From positions 682,001-746,000 of the forward strand of contig CM024179.1 of the NCBI GenBank assembly GCA_013433145.1: 64,000 bases of DNA. Reading direction: 5' to 3'. The translations under genes and the position numbers were made by a program. Positions 13,201-25,700 of this stretch are shown piece after piece. Source of the DNA: Ascaris suum (Eukaryota > Nematoda > Chromadorea > Rhabditida > Ascarididae). Position 1 is the stretch's first letter, and each line of letters begins with the position of its first letter. The notes under the pieces are model-generated. The model ran no database searches, had not been told where the DNA came from, and worked only from the letters and a program-made list of their open reading frames with translations.

Positions 13201-16200
13201 TTGGTGATCGTTAAAGAAAATCGGCTTCTGCCTATTTTGTCTCTATAATTTTTGAATAACCAAATATGCAAATGTATGTGTTTGGGTAGAATTTCCGTCC
13301 TATGAATTTGATTATTTTTTCAGTGTGTACAAAAAGGTTTACGAAGACAGTATTACCTTTAAATGTAAGTAGTACAAAAGTTCTTATATTATTCATTCTG
13401 TGTTTAAAGTGCGCGATTTATAAAAGTCAAGCTTGTTTGTGCTGGAAAATATGCTCTTTTTTAAAGAATTTTTATGCACAGTATGATCCTCCAACCAATG
13501 ATCACTGAACTTGCACACCGATTTAAGCAGTAGCAAAATGTAACCTTTTTTTCCATTGGAAGTTTCCCTGAAAAAGAACCCATAGAGGAGCCTGGAATTT
13601 CATAGACTATTCCACCTTAGTGGTGATGCCATGTTTTTATTCGTATGGAAACCTATAGAGCAATAGAACCTCACGTGGGATATAAACCTTGAATACGATC
13701 CCTTCTGTACATAATTCTTGAGGGTTATGAGTTAGAAATTTCAAGTCACTTTTTTGGCGTTTAATGTTTAACAATAGGTCTTTTTTTTTAAACAGAGCGA
13801 ATTCCGTATAAAACTGTTACTAAAACACATTGGCCACATAAAAAATTGTTTGTGCGAATGGAATGAGAAACGATAATAACATTATAGAATTGGTTTCATT
13901 GTTGGCTTTGTGGCGATCAACTTAAGGCATTTAGAAGAAACCAACCAAATTGTTCGAACTGAAATTGTTTTTCAATTTTTCAGCCACTTTTCCCGCTAAT
14001 CGTTCACTGTTTATTCGAAAAATTTGCATATTATTCGAAAAGGAATTTTATTCGGTTAGCATCGGATACATATGAATTTTAAAAAAAAAAGTAAGCGATA
14101 ATAAATGAAACAATTTATTAGAAGTGGAACAAGCTAAATGGCTGTTAAATTTTGTATCTCATAGGCAAAAATGAACTTTTAAAGCGCTATCCATTATCCG
14201 GTGTATTGATATAGTTTCTCGATAGAAATGTCTTTGCGAAGTGCGAATGCAACAAAGGTATTTCAGGTCGTTGTTCTATGGGGTCTTTTTGAAATTGAAA
14301 TTGGTCGTAATTAATTATCTCATCTATTTCTCAATATTTTCGGTTGTACGGATTGTCTGTTTATATAGGTCGTTATATCGGAAACATGTTTAGGTTTGAG
14401 GTTGTTTAAGGATGTTAGGTTTGCAACATTGTGTGATAATATGTGTTTAATAAGAAAATAAGCTCCTGAGACTTGCTTGTCTAGCTTCAATCACCTGAAT
14501 TTTCCCCTTACCATCACAGCGAAATGAAAAAAAATTTTCTAAGTGAGAGCTTTTTCGTGCGGTTTGGGCTGTTTGCTTCTATGAACTGGGCCTAGTCTCT
14601 AGCAAATGAGATCGTGCGTCTGGCGCCTTCATAATCGGCGGTGCTTTTACAGCCGCATTTCTCTCATTTCTTTCGGATTTGTGATTTTCTTCAGGCTGAG
14701 TTTGAACTGACCTTAGGTAGAGGTGTTAAGTTCGAGTTCACATTGGGGACACAGCTGGAGAGAGGATTTTTAGCATATGTACGCTGTTCACACAACCGCT
14801 ATGCATATTCAAATGACCAAAATTGTGCACGGTTCAGTTTGGGACGGTATTCAAGCGAGCGTTCCAGGTGTCCGTTTTTCGCTTGCTTTGGTTTTAAGTT
14901 TCATCTCCTTTGGGGCTGGAATTCACCAGTTGCTTAGACACTGGTTTACGAGGTTTGCAGTAGCAGTGAAGGTTAATTAGCTGTTGTATGCAAGGGTCGC
15001 TAGAGATTGCCACGTCGCTGTACTATATTTATTACTTATGTTGCTACAGGTATTTACTGCCTATTAATAACAAATTAGCACTTGTCAGGGATGCAGTGTT
15101 GGTGCAAAAACCGCAAGGATTTAATGTGCAAGCGAAATTGGGAAGTCATGTGTCTCTGCAATTCCGCTAGGTGACAGGTTGCACGCATGTGGGACTCTCT
15201 AGGCGGATGAGTTGAGAATATCTTTTCGTACACTTAGTTGCCGTTCCAGTTGTAAAGGATGTCCGGAATATTGGCAAATTGTGTTTGAGGAAGATGGCCG
15301 TTTAAAATCTTTTAAAGAGGGCATAAGTTGAATTTAATTCTTTTACTTTGAAAGGATTCAAGATCAAATAACACAAGTTTTTGCTTGCAAGATCGTTTGA
15401 AGTATCCAGAAACGCCTTAATAAATAAAATTTTCATGGATCGTTACTAAACCTTTTCGAGAAGCAAGATGTATCTAGCATTAGATGGAAATTACATGGAA
15501 GACAGTGCTGAGAAATCAGTCCACAATATTTTGTAAATGATTATTGATAATGATTGAAAAATTTGTGTTGAAGAGAGTATGAGATATAGTTAGCGACTTG
15601 TGATGTAAATTTTTAAGCATTGTTACTGCTGACTCTGATCCATTTGTACATAAACGTCTGAATCGTAAGTGGTACATGAATGCAATCGTATAGTCGAAGG
15701 GAGTAGATGTGCATGGAAATTGGGGGTATATGGCGATTCTCGACAGGTGTATTAGATCTGATTGCCAGGTGGGACCGATTCTCCGCAGCTATTAAGTCGG
15801 TACACAATTTATGTTTAAAAAACTATGAGTTCACGATGTGTTCTGTGAACTTTAAGATCCTCAGCGGAAAACTTGCAAGGAGTTTGCAGATGATCGGTGG
15901 TATCATTCATATAGAGAACAGATAAAGGTGGTCTAAGGGTCTTCCACGTTGCATGCTTCGAACAGCTTCACGGAAGTCGAAAGTGCTTTTGGCAATGCTT
16001 ACTTCAAAGCAACGATTATTTTGAGAACACTTTCGCTATGCCAATATTTCTTCGACATCATATCCCATAACTTTATAAAGCAATTTACAAAGGTCGTTAG
16101 TGCCTAAATGTTTTGGTAAAATCTACACGAACTATATCAGGCTGATTTCATTTAATCTTTCTAGTGAATCAGACAATAAAGGTAGAAGTTGTGATGTTGA

Positions 16201-17104
16201 TGATTCGCCTGTTGAGAACGCGAACTTCTTGATACCTAGATTTGCGCTCAATGTTCAATGTGCAGGAACCATATCTGAACAGTTCTTTCGAGTATTTAGC
16301 TGTAGAGGAAGTTCGGCAAAGAGGAGGAGGGAGGGGGTGGGGGTGGGGAGGGAGGGGGAATAGTTTAAAACTTCGAAAACAGGCTTCTTTATGACGAGAT
16401 CTTAAAATTAATTTTGGGGATCTTGCAAAGCAAAGCGAATGGATCATGGTGTTATAGAAGCATTGTGGGGAACGTCTCAGTTAGCGTTATTTTGAATGAT
16501 TCTTTAGTTAATTTTAGGCGTATTTAAATATGACGAATTCATCATGGAAAAGCAAATAGGATTCCGTCATCGATTTTGAAGTTTTGTCGAAAAAAATTCC
16601 GATATATTTATATTTTTATCGGCTTATTGCTAATAAATTCCTCCTATATGAGTCCTTAATATTCGAATATGACATTGTTTTTTTATGGATTTTCCTTTTT
16701 GTTTATTTAAAAAAATGGACGACGGTTTCCGGAATAAACTAATTGCTTTTCGGAAATAAATCCGGAATAAACAACGATTTCCGGAGCACTGCAATTATTA
16801 TAATTTTTATATTGTTTATGTGAGCACTTTAGAAAAGTATTTCTTCCTCTAAGCATTTTTATATCCCTTCAAAGGAAGTGTCGTTTTGTGGGAATAAGTT
16901 GAAAGTGATATGGCGTAGTGCTGTGCGAAACTTGATGCCATAGAGGTGCGCATATGTTTGTTGTCTTGTTAACAATCCCGGTTGTTGATTTCTAGCAGCA
17001 CTTCAAATCCATCCCGTCCTAATTGTCTAATAAATAACAGCAGTAAGTGGTGTTGTTATTAGGTAATAATAATAAAATAATGCCATAAATAATGCGTTAT
17101 TGTG
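4273..17104. other. Intergenic stretch without a recognised gene
   Basis: About 12.8 kb separate the MSP gene from the MRG gene. I see no spliced series of exons with recognisable domains on either strand. Parts are AT-rich with A/T homopolymers. 5.8-6.7 kb and 7.1-8.8 kb are richer in GC and hold isolated open frames of 70-160 codons that resemble nothing I know; they may be decayed repeats. A 14-base G run lies at 6221-6234 and another G-rich patch at 16320-16360. A pair of TCCGGAATAAAC copies occurs near 16728 and 16761. Promoter elements of the MRG gene presumably lie in the last kilobase. Confidence 0.5.
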
Positions 17105-17110
17105 TGACTG

Positions 17111-17215
17111 TAATGTGACGTCATCACGTGACAATAATGACGTCATATTGTTATGTGACAGTAATGACGTGATGTCGTTACGTGTCAATAATGACGTGAT
17201 GTCATTATATGATAG
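17111..17215. repeat. CRE/E-box minisatellite upstream of the MRG gene
   Basis: Four head-to-tail units start at 17111 (24 bp), 17135, 17162 and 17189 (27 bp each). Each begins TAATG and carries a TGACGT core. Units 1 and 2 contain the full palindrome TGACGTCA (17116-17123 and 17138-17145), the classical CREB/ATF site. Unit 1 also contains CACGTG (17125-17130), a canonical E-box. The array ends 172 bases before the MRG start codon. A diverged copy of unit 1 occurs at 17537-17560 inside intron 1. Confidence 0.75.
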
Positions 17216-17387
17216 TGGCGTTTCGGGGGAAATGTCGTAACTTTTCTTCCCGAAATTGATGATAACTCATTATGCCCTATAGTTCAATGTCTTATTGTGT
17301 TTGTTAAGTCGTTTATACAAAATTGCATTACGCATTTGAATTACAAATGTTGAGGTGATATTTGAGTGGACTTTCGATTGCCAAAGA

Positions 17388-20300
17388 ATGCCACGAAAAG
17401 AAAGTGGTGGAGGCAAAGAGGCGAAAGACATCGACAAGGAAGCTGTTACCAAGGTATGCATATATGTGATATTTTCTTTGTATGTGATATTTAATTATTA
17501 ACATAATGCCGTCGATAATATATTATTATTTGATAGTAATGTGGCGTCATCGCGTGATAAGGTGATAGTAATCGCCATTTAAGGTGATGATACCAGCGTT
17601 CGTACGACACATTCAAAAGTATTTTTGATATAGGTGGCCAATAGTCGTGCAACTAAACACTTTGCTGATGAACATAGCCAATATATAGAAGAAACCAATC
17701 TGCGAACGGTTCATTCGATTCGTGTGTCTGTGTCGTATTCTTTTATCTGCATTGCGTTACTGAATTGATTCGTTTTTTGTTTTTTAACACTCAATGACCA
17801 AAAAAAAAAGAAATCATAGATGCGCATTTTGAATAACGAATATCATTTTCTATTTCGTAATGAATCTGATGCCGGAATGGTACTTTCTCTGGAGCTGTAA
17901 ATGCAACGGCATTTCGGATCTTGGATCGGACCAAATTCTTCTCCTAGGCGAAGCGTCAGCTTTTTTTTCTGTGGGAGGAGCTGAAGCTAAGCTTTTCCAA
18001 GAGTTGGAGCCGAGTATTTCTTGAGAGTGGAGCTTGAACTAAGCAAAATCTTTTTGCGATTCGAACCTGGAACTAGGACGGAGCAGACCAGGACTACATT
18101 CTTATTTGTTCTGTGTGGATGTCTTCTCCATGTTTCCCGAGGGCCACGTTTATTTGTGAAAGCACATTGCGATTTGCATTTTTCTTTTATGACGTGCACG
18201 ATTTGTTTTTTCGTCTTCATTACCCCTCTTTTTTTATTCAGCATTCAGATGACAGTGAGGCGAAAAAATGAACTTAACTCTAACTAAAGTTCGTGTTTTG
18301 CATGTTTTGAATACGACCTTCCCAGGCAACCAATAATACAGGTATACTGGAGAGGATGTAGCTGCGGAAACATTCAGAAGGACTTTTCAAGGCGAACCGT
18401 CTCTAAAATGATGCTGTGCTGCGAAACTTTGGTTCAGTAGAAATGTATATAGCACGTTGAAGGTTCGAGTGTGGCGAGTGGGTTCATTTAGGTTTTATCA
18501 GCCCGCGAAACCTCGTATTTATAGGAATTGAACGAAGGATTATGAACCGTTGTTATATGCGGTCTGGGATAAACCGATATTGCACAGAATCCATTAAAGA
18601 AATAATCTGATACCCCTCTATCCCAATTAGTGAAAGCTCGTCCGTATTGCTGCATATGGTAGCGACCAACCTGAGAAGCCAAATATGTTGGTTTACGGAT
18701 TTTCAGTTACGACTGCCACTACCAAATTTGTAATGCCTTCGTCTCTGATTTACCCATTCCAATTGCGTTACACTTATCTACTTACCTTGTTCAACTTGCG
18801 TTGCCGTAGTTGTAATGCCTTCAAATGGTTTGGCATCGATCCTTTGTGGCACTCGAACGGTTCGGATGATACACGATCGGAGGCTAGTGAATTTTGGTTT
18901 ATAAGTGAAAATCTGTGGCAGGAAGGTTGAAAAGTGGTTTCTTTTTCAGTCAGGTGATGCAACAACGCTTGCATACAGTCTGAATGACAAAGTGCTGTGT
19001 AGACATCTCGACAATCTGTATTACGAGGCAAAAATTATTGCGGTGGAACAAACTCCTGATGGCGAACCTATTTATACTGTTCATTACCAGGTTTGTTTCA
19101 TTTATTAACGTAACCATTTAGGCTTCTTGTGTTGTCGTGTTGTCAAGAAATACTGCTAGTTGTTTATTTCCGAATAAGAGTTGCTATATGAAGAGGGAGT
19201 TGAATTTCGCAGAAAGACTGTAATTTGGAGGGGAGGGGATATGAGATTATACGTGATAGGGAACAGGAGGCTAAGATTGTCGCATCGCAATTGAAAGGGA
19301 TCTCATGCGGGACTTTACTTGGGGAAAGGTTTCCGCCTGGCCTCTTCCTCGCAAATTTGGGAAGCACTAGACAAAAAATGGAAATTTCGAGGCCACAAAC
19401 ATATAAAGCCTCGGTGTATCTAATTTATTGGCTTGAACGTCTTGAAAGAGTTCTTCGAAAAATGCGACAAGGAATATTCTTCAACATTCATTTAACATGA
19501 CACATAAAATGATTGAAAGGCAATTCTCACATCTGCAAACAGAACGAAAGAGAAGAAACGAGGTGCAGGTTGCCCAGTTGGGGGCTCATGTAATCCTCAA
19601 GCAAGGACCTTGGAGCAGAAAATGTGCAAGTTGAATGTATAAAACGCCCTTCAACCTCAAATAAAGCCATCCTTGAGAAGAGATGGGGCAGTGAATGTGG
19701 CTTTGACCACGCGAATGATCATGACCCCCGGACTGGACCGTAACAACGGACGCGCGGCCTAAGAGAAAGGGGACGCCAGAAGATGTGGCTTGGTATCCGG
19801 TGATGCAGGATAACGCTCAAAAGAAGACCTAGTATTATCATTTGGTTTAATCGCTCGAGGTTGTCGGAAACGTGCTTGCCAGAGAAGGATTTACTTTACA
19901 TTCGTTTGTGCCCTGTGAAGCTGTTTATTTGAGCTCGTGGCTACGAGAGTGTTGTTTATATGCTCGACGGATCGAATAATTCCACCGGAGCTTTTTTCGT
20001 TTCGAGCTTCGCCAGGCCATATTTCTTGCTGGCCGGGACTGCCTACCTTCTTTTGCGTGCTCGTTTATGGGCATGGCCACATGCCTAGCCTTCGACATGT
20101 TTTCATCCTCACCTTGGTGGGGCTACACTTAGGTTGGCAGAAATTTGCACCTTGTTCAGAAACGGCTTGTTGCTGAATGAAGGCCGTCACCTCTCCTTGT
20201 TTGCTCCCATCGAAAGATCGGTGCAGATGAATGCAGCCTTGCATGGAAAAGGCGGCTAAAATCCACAGTTGATTCCTTAAGGCTAAAACGGGTTCCCCGC

Positions 20301-22664
20301 CTATGCGAGAGAAACCCTCACCGATGCATCGCACCAAAAAGATGTGATCTATCAGAGAAGTGCTGCAACATTTTAGTCAAAGCTAAGTGCAATCTATCGC
20401 TATGACTTTATGCACAGGAACGGGAGCTGAAAAATAAGAAGAGATGAAATTATTACCGTTCAGATATTCAAAAAATGGATTAAGGCTTCGATAAAGGATA
20501 TCTTTTCAAATATCTCCTAAAACTCCAGCTTAAAAAAAGCTTCTTAGCAGCCTATCCGAGGCTTATATCACATGAAAATAGACTGTCAAATTTGGAAATG
20601 TTCCAGAAAATATTTGAACTTCCAACGTAATTTTTATCGAGATTCTTTAATTGCAATCATCTTATTGCTAGGAGAGTGGAGCTGCAATTTATTATTTTTC
20701 AAATTTATTGTTTACGTTTGCTATTCATCATGTACGCATTTCCGGAATCCGGCTTAAATCAAGGTGCAGTTTTAATCGCCCTCGCGTTTAATAGGTCATA
20801 TGAGAGTGGGCGAGACCTGGTCTCATTGAGGTAGGAGCCGGTCGCAAGAATGGCATCCGTTTTTGCTCCGGCACGTTCTTAGAGCAAATATATCAAGTTG
20901 CAAATATTAAAGGAAAACAATTTGCATATTTTTGTATTCCATAGGGAGGTTTGTTGAGAATCGATGAAGGTTCTGAAAAGATAAAAATAAATATACAAAG
21001 AGATATGCGAGCATTTAAAAAGGTTGTTGAGATTATGCAAAAATTTTTGATTCGTTGGTGAATGGAGTTTTTTTTTTGTCTGTGTTTATAGGCTGCATCG
21101 ATGGATTTCTATTCTATATTTCAAAAATATAGTTCTCTATTTTTCTATGCTTTTTCACACTGTTTCTCTTCAAAGTTATATATTCTCGTTTTCGGACGTT
21201 TTCTTCTCTAGCACTTCCGTTGCATCTATTGCAGCACATTTTTGTGATTTTTTTCTCTGTTTCGTGTTCAATGTGCACTATTTTTCCTATTTGTTACGTC
21301 TGGTAGTTGCCATCAGTTAGATCTCATTCGAAGAGCGTTCTCTCTCGCGTCTATTTTAGCTAATCTTTTCTGGCAGCTGCGTATCTATCTCTATGTTTAA
21401 ATATCGTCGAATGTGATGTTTTGTCTTGCCTATCGATCTCTAACTTCTCATTGTCTGCCGTATCGAGTGTCTGTAGGTGTTCACTGTTTCAGGGTTGGAA
21501 CCAAAGACACGACGAAAAAATAAGACATAGCGTTACCTCAGAACGCTTTCTCGAGTATACACCTGCGAATGTCGAGAGGGCAAAGGTAATCCAACGTGTT
21601 TTTTGTTTTTGACTTATATTTTTCATCGTAGGTCATTATTATTATTAGGTCATTATTATCGTAGGTCATTATGTTCATATTTTTAAAAAATTCTGCTTAT
21701 ACTTATTAGTGTTCATTGGTGGCGGACTTTTGTGGTTAAAAAATTTGTTCTTCACTGTTTTATAAATTATGGATGTTTGAATGTAGTAATGAGTGCAGGT
21801 GGTATCGCGTTGTAGATACCATTAAAAGGTGGTACTTGAAATGTAGGCACCTATTCTCAACGAATGCACAATCGAACATTTCGGGCGGTATGATGCATAT
21901 TGTTTTTTTTTTCCTTTTGTTATTTTTGTTTGTAACAGAACGGGAGTTAAAGTTTTTCAAGATATTCAAATCGCAACTTATTTGTGTTGACGCCCGTAAA
22001 GTTGGCGAGTTTTCTGAATGTCTTTGTTTGTGTTGTCTGTTATGGGGAGTCTGGAGTGGAGCCCTTTAAGAGCAGTTTTTTCCTTGTTATGGTAAAGAAA
22101 TTTTTCCCATAACAACTCATAGATCCTGTTCCTTGGGCGCAGCCAGCTACTATAAGCGTCGACGTTCGTGGCGACTGTAAGGGATTTTTTCGTAGCAGTG
22201 ATTCTTTGCGATGTTATGTAATACGTAAGAAGGATATGGTCGAAAGAAGAGGGGCTGACCTACCTTATTAGGAAATTTGAGGTGTCAGGAAGTATATAAA
22301 AAGAGTACGGACAATAAAGCAAGGAAAAGAAGGAAGTAGTAAAAGCAGTGCGGGAGTAGGGGACTGCTCTCCCGGATGGTCCTCTGTCTGTCTAGAAAAA
22401 ACTTTTGGCTGTACCCTTGCTACGTAATGTTTACGGTCCTTTCGGCTGAAGTGTTTGTTGTAGGCCCGTTTACAAATGACCATAAAAAAGCGGCTGCTGT
22501 ATGTTACGCACGCATTTTATACTCCTCCTTTGAGTTTTCGAAGGACACTCCTTTCGTCAGCATCCCCCCTCAAAATATCCTTCCTAATTAATTTGTTTCG
22601 TTTAGAATACTAGAAAACATATAATCTTCGATAGTTTTCTTGAAACATATAACTAAATTAGCAC

Positions 22665-22740
<76 letters not shown>

Positions 22741-25700
22741 CTGTGAGCTTCTACGATATATAAGAAGGGCATTGCCAATTATATGCATACATTATATAAA
22801 AGTGTAGATGATGAAAAACGTTTATTGTTTTTAGTATACATGATTGTTTCCTCATTTTTTGGGGTTTGTTAAGATCACTGCGAATTAAATGGATTCCCTA
22901 ATTAATCCACTTTATTACCTGCAATTTTTTTACCCACCTGTCTGGTCATAATATAGGATTATGATGCTCTATCTACTTTTCAGCGGTTATGTAATAAGTT
23001 GTTTGACAGTTGATTCAGGATAATACCCTTATTCGTATATTATTGATATTTTTTTTCGATAAGCTTTTGCATATTGAGGGTTGTAATCAATTGATTTCTG
23101 ACATTTGCGCTTTAAAGGACATTTTTATCATTAACCTTATCAATGCTTTAGTTTGATGTGTGTTGTTTATCGGCTTATGAAAATTTTTTAAAGGCTGAAA
23201 TGAGAGACGCACAGGCACGCATCCAACAAAGCAAAAAGAAAGGTAAAAAGTCGAGCGGCGGACTAGATGATAAGAGAAATGAGGGATCGGAGAGTCGCGC
23301 AAGCACCCCATCCGAGAAACGTGGCGCATCATCCAGTCGAGCCGCTAGCATCACCTCAGATAAAGGTAGTCATTTTTTGATGGATGGTGATTTTGCGTTT
23401 CAAATCGAGAGTATTTAGGTGTTTTGATAGCCGACCAAAAATAATGCGGGAGGAGAGGGTGGGGTTTTAAATGTCGGCAGGTGACATTCGAAGGAACCTC
23501 TCATTAAAAGAGGAGAGATGGCGGGCGGACCGTAACGGAAACGGAGCGGAGGAAGTTTGTGTGGGGAGGGGAGGGATAGAGTTCAATTTTTGAAAAGCCT
23601 TTGCGGGGAGGTTGGGGAGACGTCTCTTCACAGCAGTATGGACAAACGTTGTCATTAGACATGTCGATATTATAGAAACTTCTACCCGAGCACATGCACT
23701 ATTAAACGCTAGCCATCATCGGAGGATGTGATAAGTTGAGATGCGTTTCATTTCCATTTCGACTTGAGATCAGTTTTTTTTTCGGGTCGGTTAGAGAAAA
23801 CTTTAGATGAAGGTGTGGTCTTTCGCCTTATTTTGCTAATATGTTGGGAACTCCGAAAGAGGTTTGGATCATCATCTGAGGAGATTTTGATGGAAGTGTG
23901 GCACTTTAAGACTCAGCAGCACTTTCGAACCTGGACTGATTCTTGAAAGTAAAAAGACTAACTGAAGTGGGAAAATGAACTGAAATGTATGATCTGTTTG
24001 GTTAATATTGTGTCGGCGGGGAGGAGGTTGGGTGTTGCTTCTTGGGAATTCATAAACGGATACCTATGTTTTGATTTGTGATGCTTACTTACAGGAGCAT
24101 ATGGAACGTCTACTGCAGCATCAAGTGCTTCAACGAGTTCGCGCAAGCGTAGGTCGGCGGCCGCAGGAAGTGAAGCGGAGAGAATACCTGATTTTGTACG
24201 CAAGGAGGAAATCAAGATCGAGGTAAATGCTGAAGGTTTTTTATGAGTCCATGCTTTAGGGATGTCCTTTCTGTGTTTCTCGTGCTGGTATAAGTAGCTC
24301 TACACCACTCCTCCTTTCCGTTTTCCTTAGGTGGCATCGAGTTGGGCCTCATTGATTTTTATGGTTGTTGTTGTTTTGTGACTGCTTTTGAGCTGATAGT
24401 GAAAAGGATTTTCAGATGCCGATGGTGTTGAAAGACATTCTCGTCGATGACCAGGATATGATTGTTCGACAAATGTACCTCGTGCGCATCCCGGCACGTT
24501 ACACTGTCGCCGAAATCATTCGCCAGGTGCATTTATCAGACGGTTTCTGTGAATTACATCAGACAGTGTCATAGTCGACTGTGGTTGGGCCGGGTCTTCT
24601 CGTTTCCCGTCCATTTTTGAACGCGATTTAGCAGCGAGTGGATTGGACATAATCTCGAAAGAATGGTTTTTTCGAGCTGTTTGCGTTCTGGTTTTAATCC
24701 GCCTAGACCGATATTAATTGAAGTGGGTAAATTGTTGATTGCACTATGATGTCACTTTCATTCTTTCTATGTAATTTCCAAATTTTGAAGGAAAATGTTT
24801 TAATGGGATCGGTTTTCCTTTTTTCTTGCAGCTAACCTGATCGGTGTTCATTTTCTTGCGACACTGGACAAGAGAAAAAAGTAACTGATACAGTTTTCTT
24901 TTCATGGAAGGAGGACGACCGGTTTTTGTTGAGCTTTGCTGAAGGAGTGAGGAAAGGGAGTAGAGGCAAGGTTGCGCATTTGGCAGTTATCCTTTTCCTT
25001 GCAGTAAGCATGGTCTACCAACGCAGTTTTATTGATAATGCCGTAGGGTTGTTGCAGAAGTTTTGTATTCGTGATTCAGCGGCTAAGGTCATGTTTGTTG
25101 CTCAATTTTCCTAAGTTTGAAGAATATGCTTGTATGGCTGAAAAATAAATGCAGCTCTGGCAAGTGCACTCTGCACCAGAAATTAATTGAAAGTGATTAT
25201 TGAATCATGGAACTCTGATTCTCCTCGTTTTCATATTCCTTTCCTGTTCTCCCTCTCCACATCCCCCCCCCCGCCCCCTCCCTCCCTGCTGGAATAAGCA
25301 CATTCGTCTGCGATAAGTAGATGTTATTTTTGATGCGCATCGAGTTGATGAAGGCGACTTTAGTCAGACGTATAGGTAGATCACTACTAAATTGATGCAG
25401 TGGGGGGTGGGTGGGAAATTTGAAATATTCTTGCAGTCAAAATGGCTCATTAATAGTGGAAAATGAAATGTGCTGAAGTTGTCCTCACAACTTCGATCAG
25501 AGAGACTATTTCTGGTGGAATAAATCGAGACTTTCCTCTATCGATTCTGAACTTTTGAAAAGTCTCAGCTTTAAATAGTGGATGTTCTCGGATGTCTTCG
25601 ATATTTTTGCGTTTAGAGGGGGGGGGGGGTGGGAAACTTCCTCTCTTCTTTCAATTTGAATATATTTTCACAAGTTGTTTATTTCAACTTTCATCTTATT

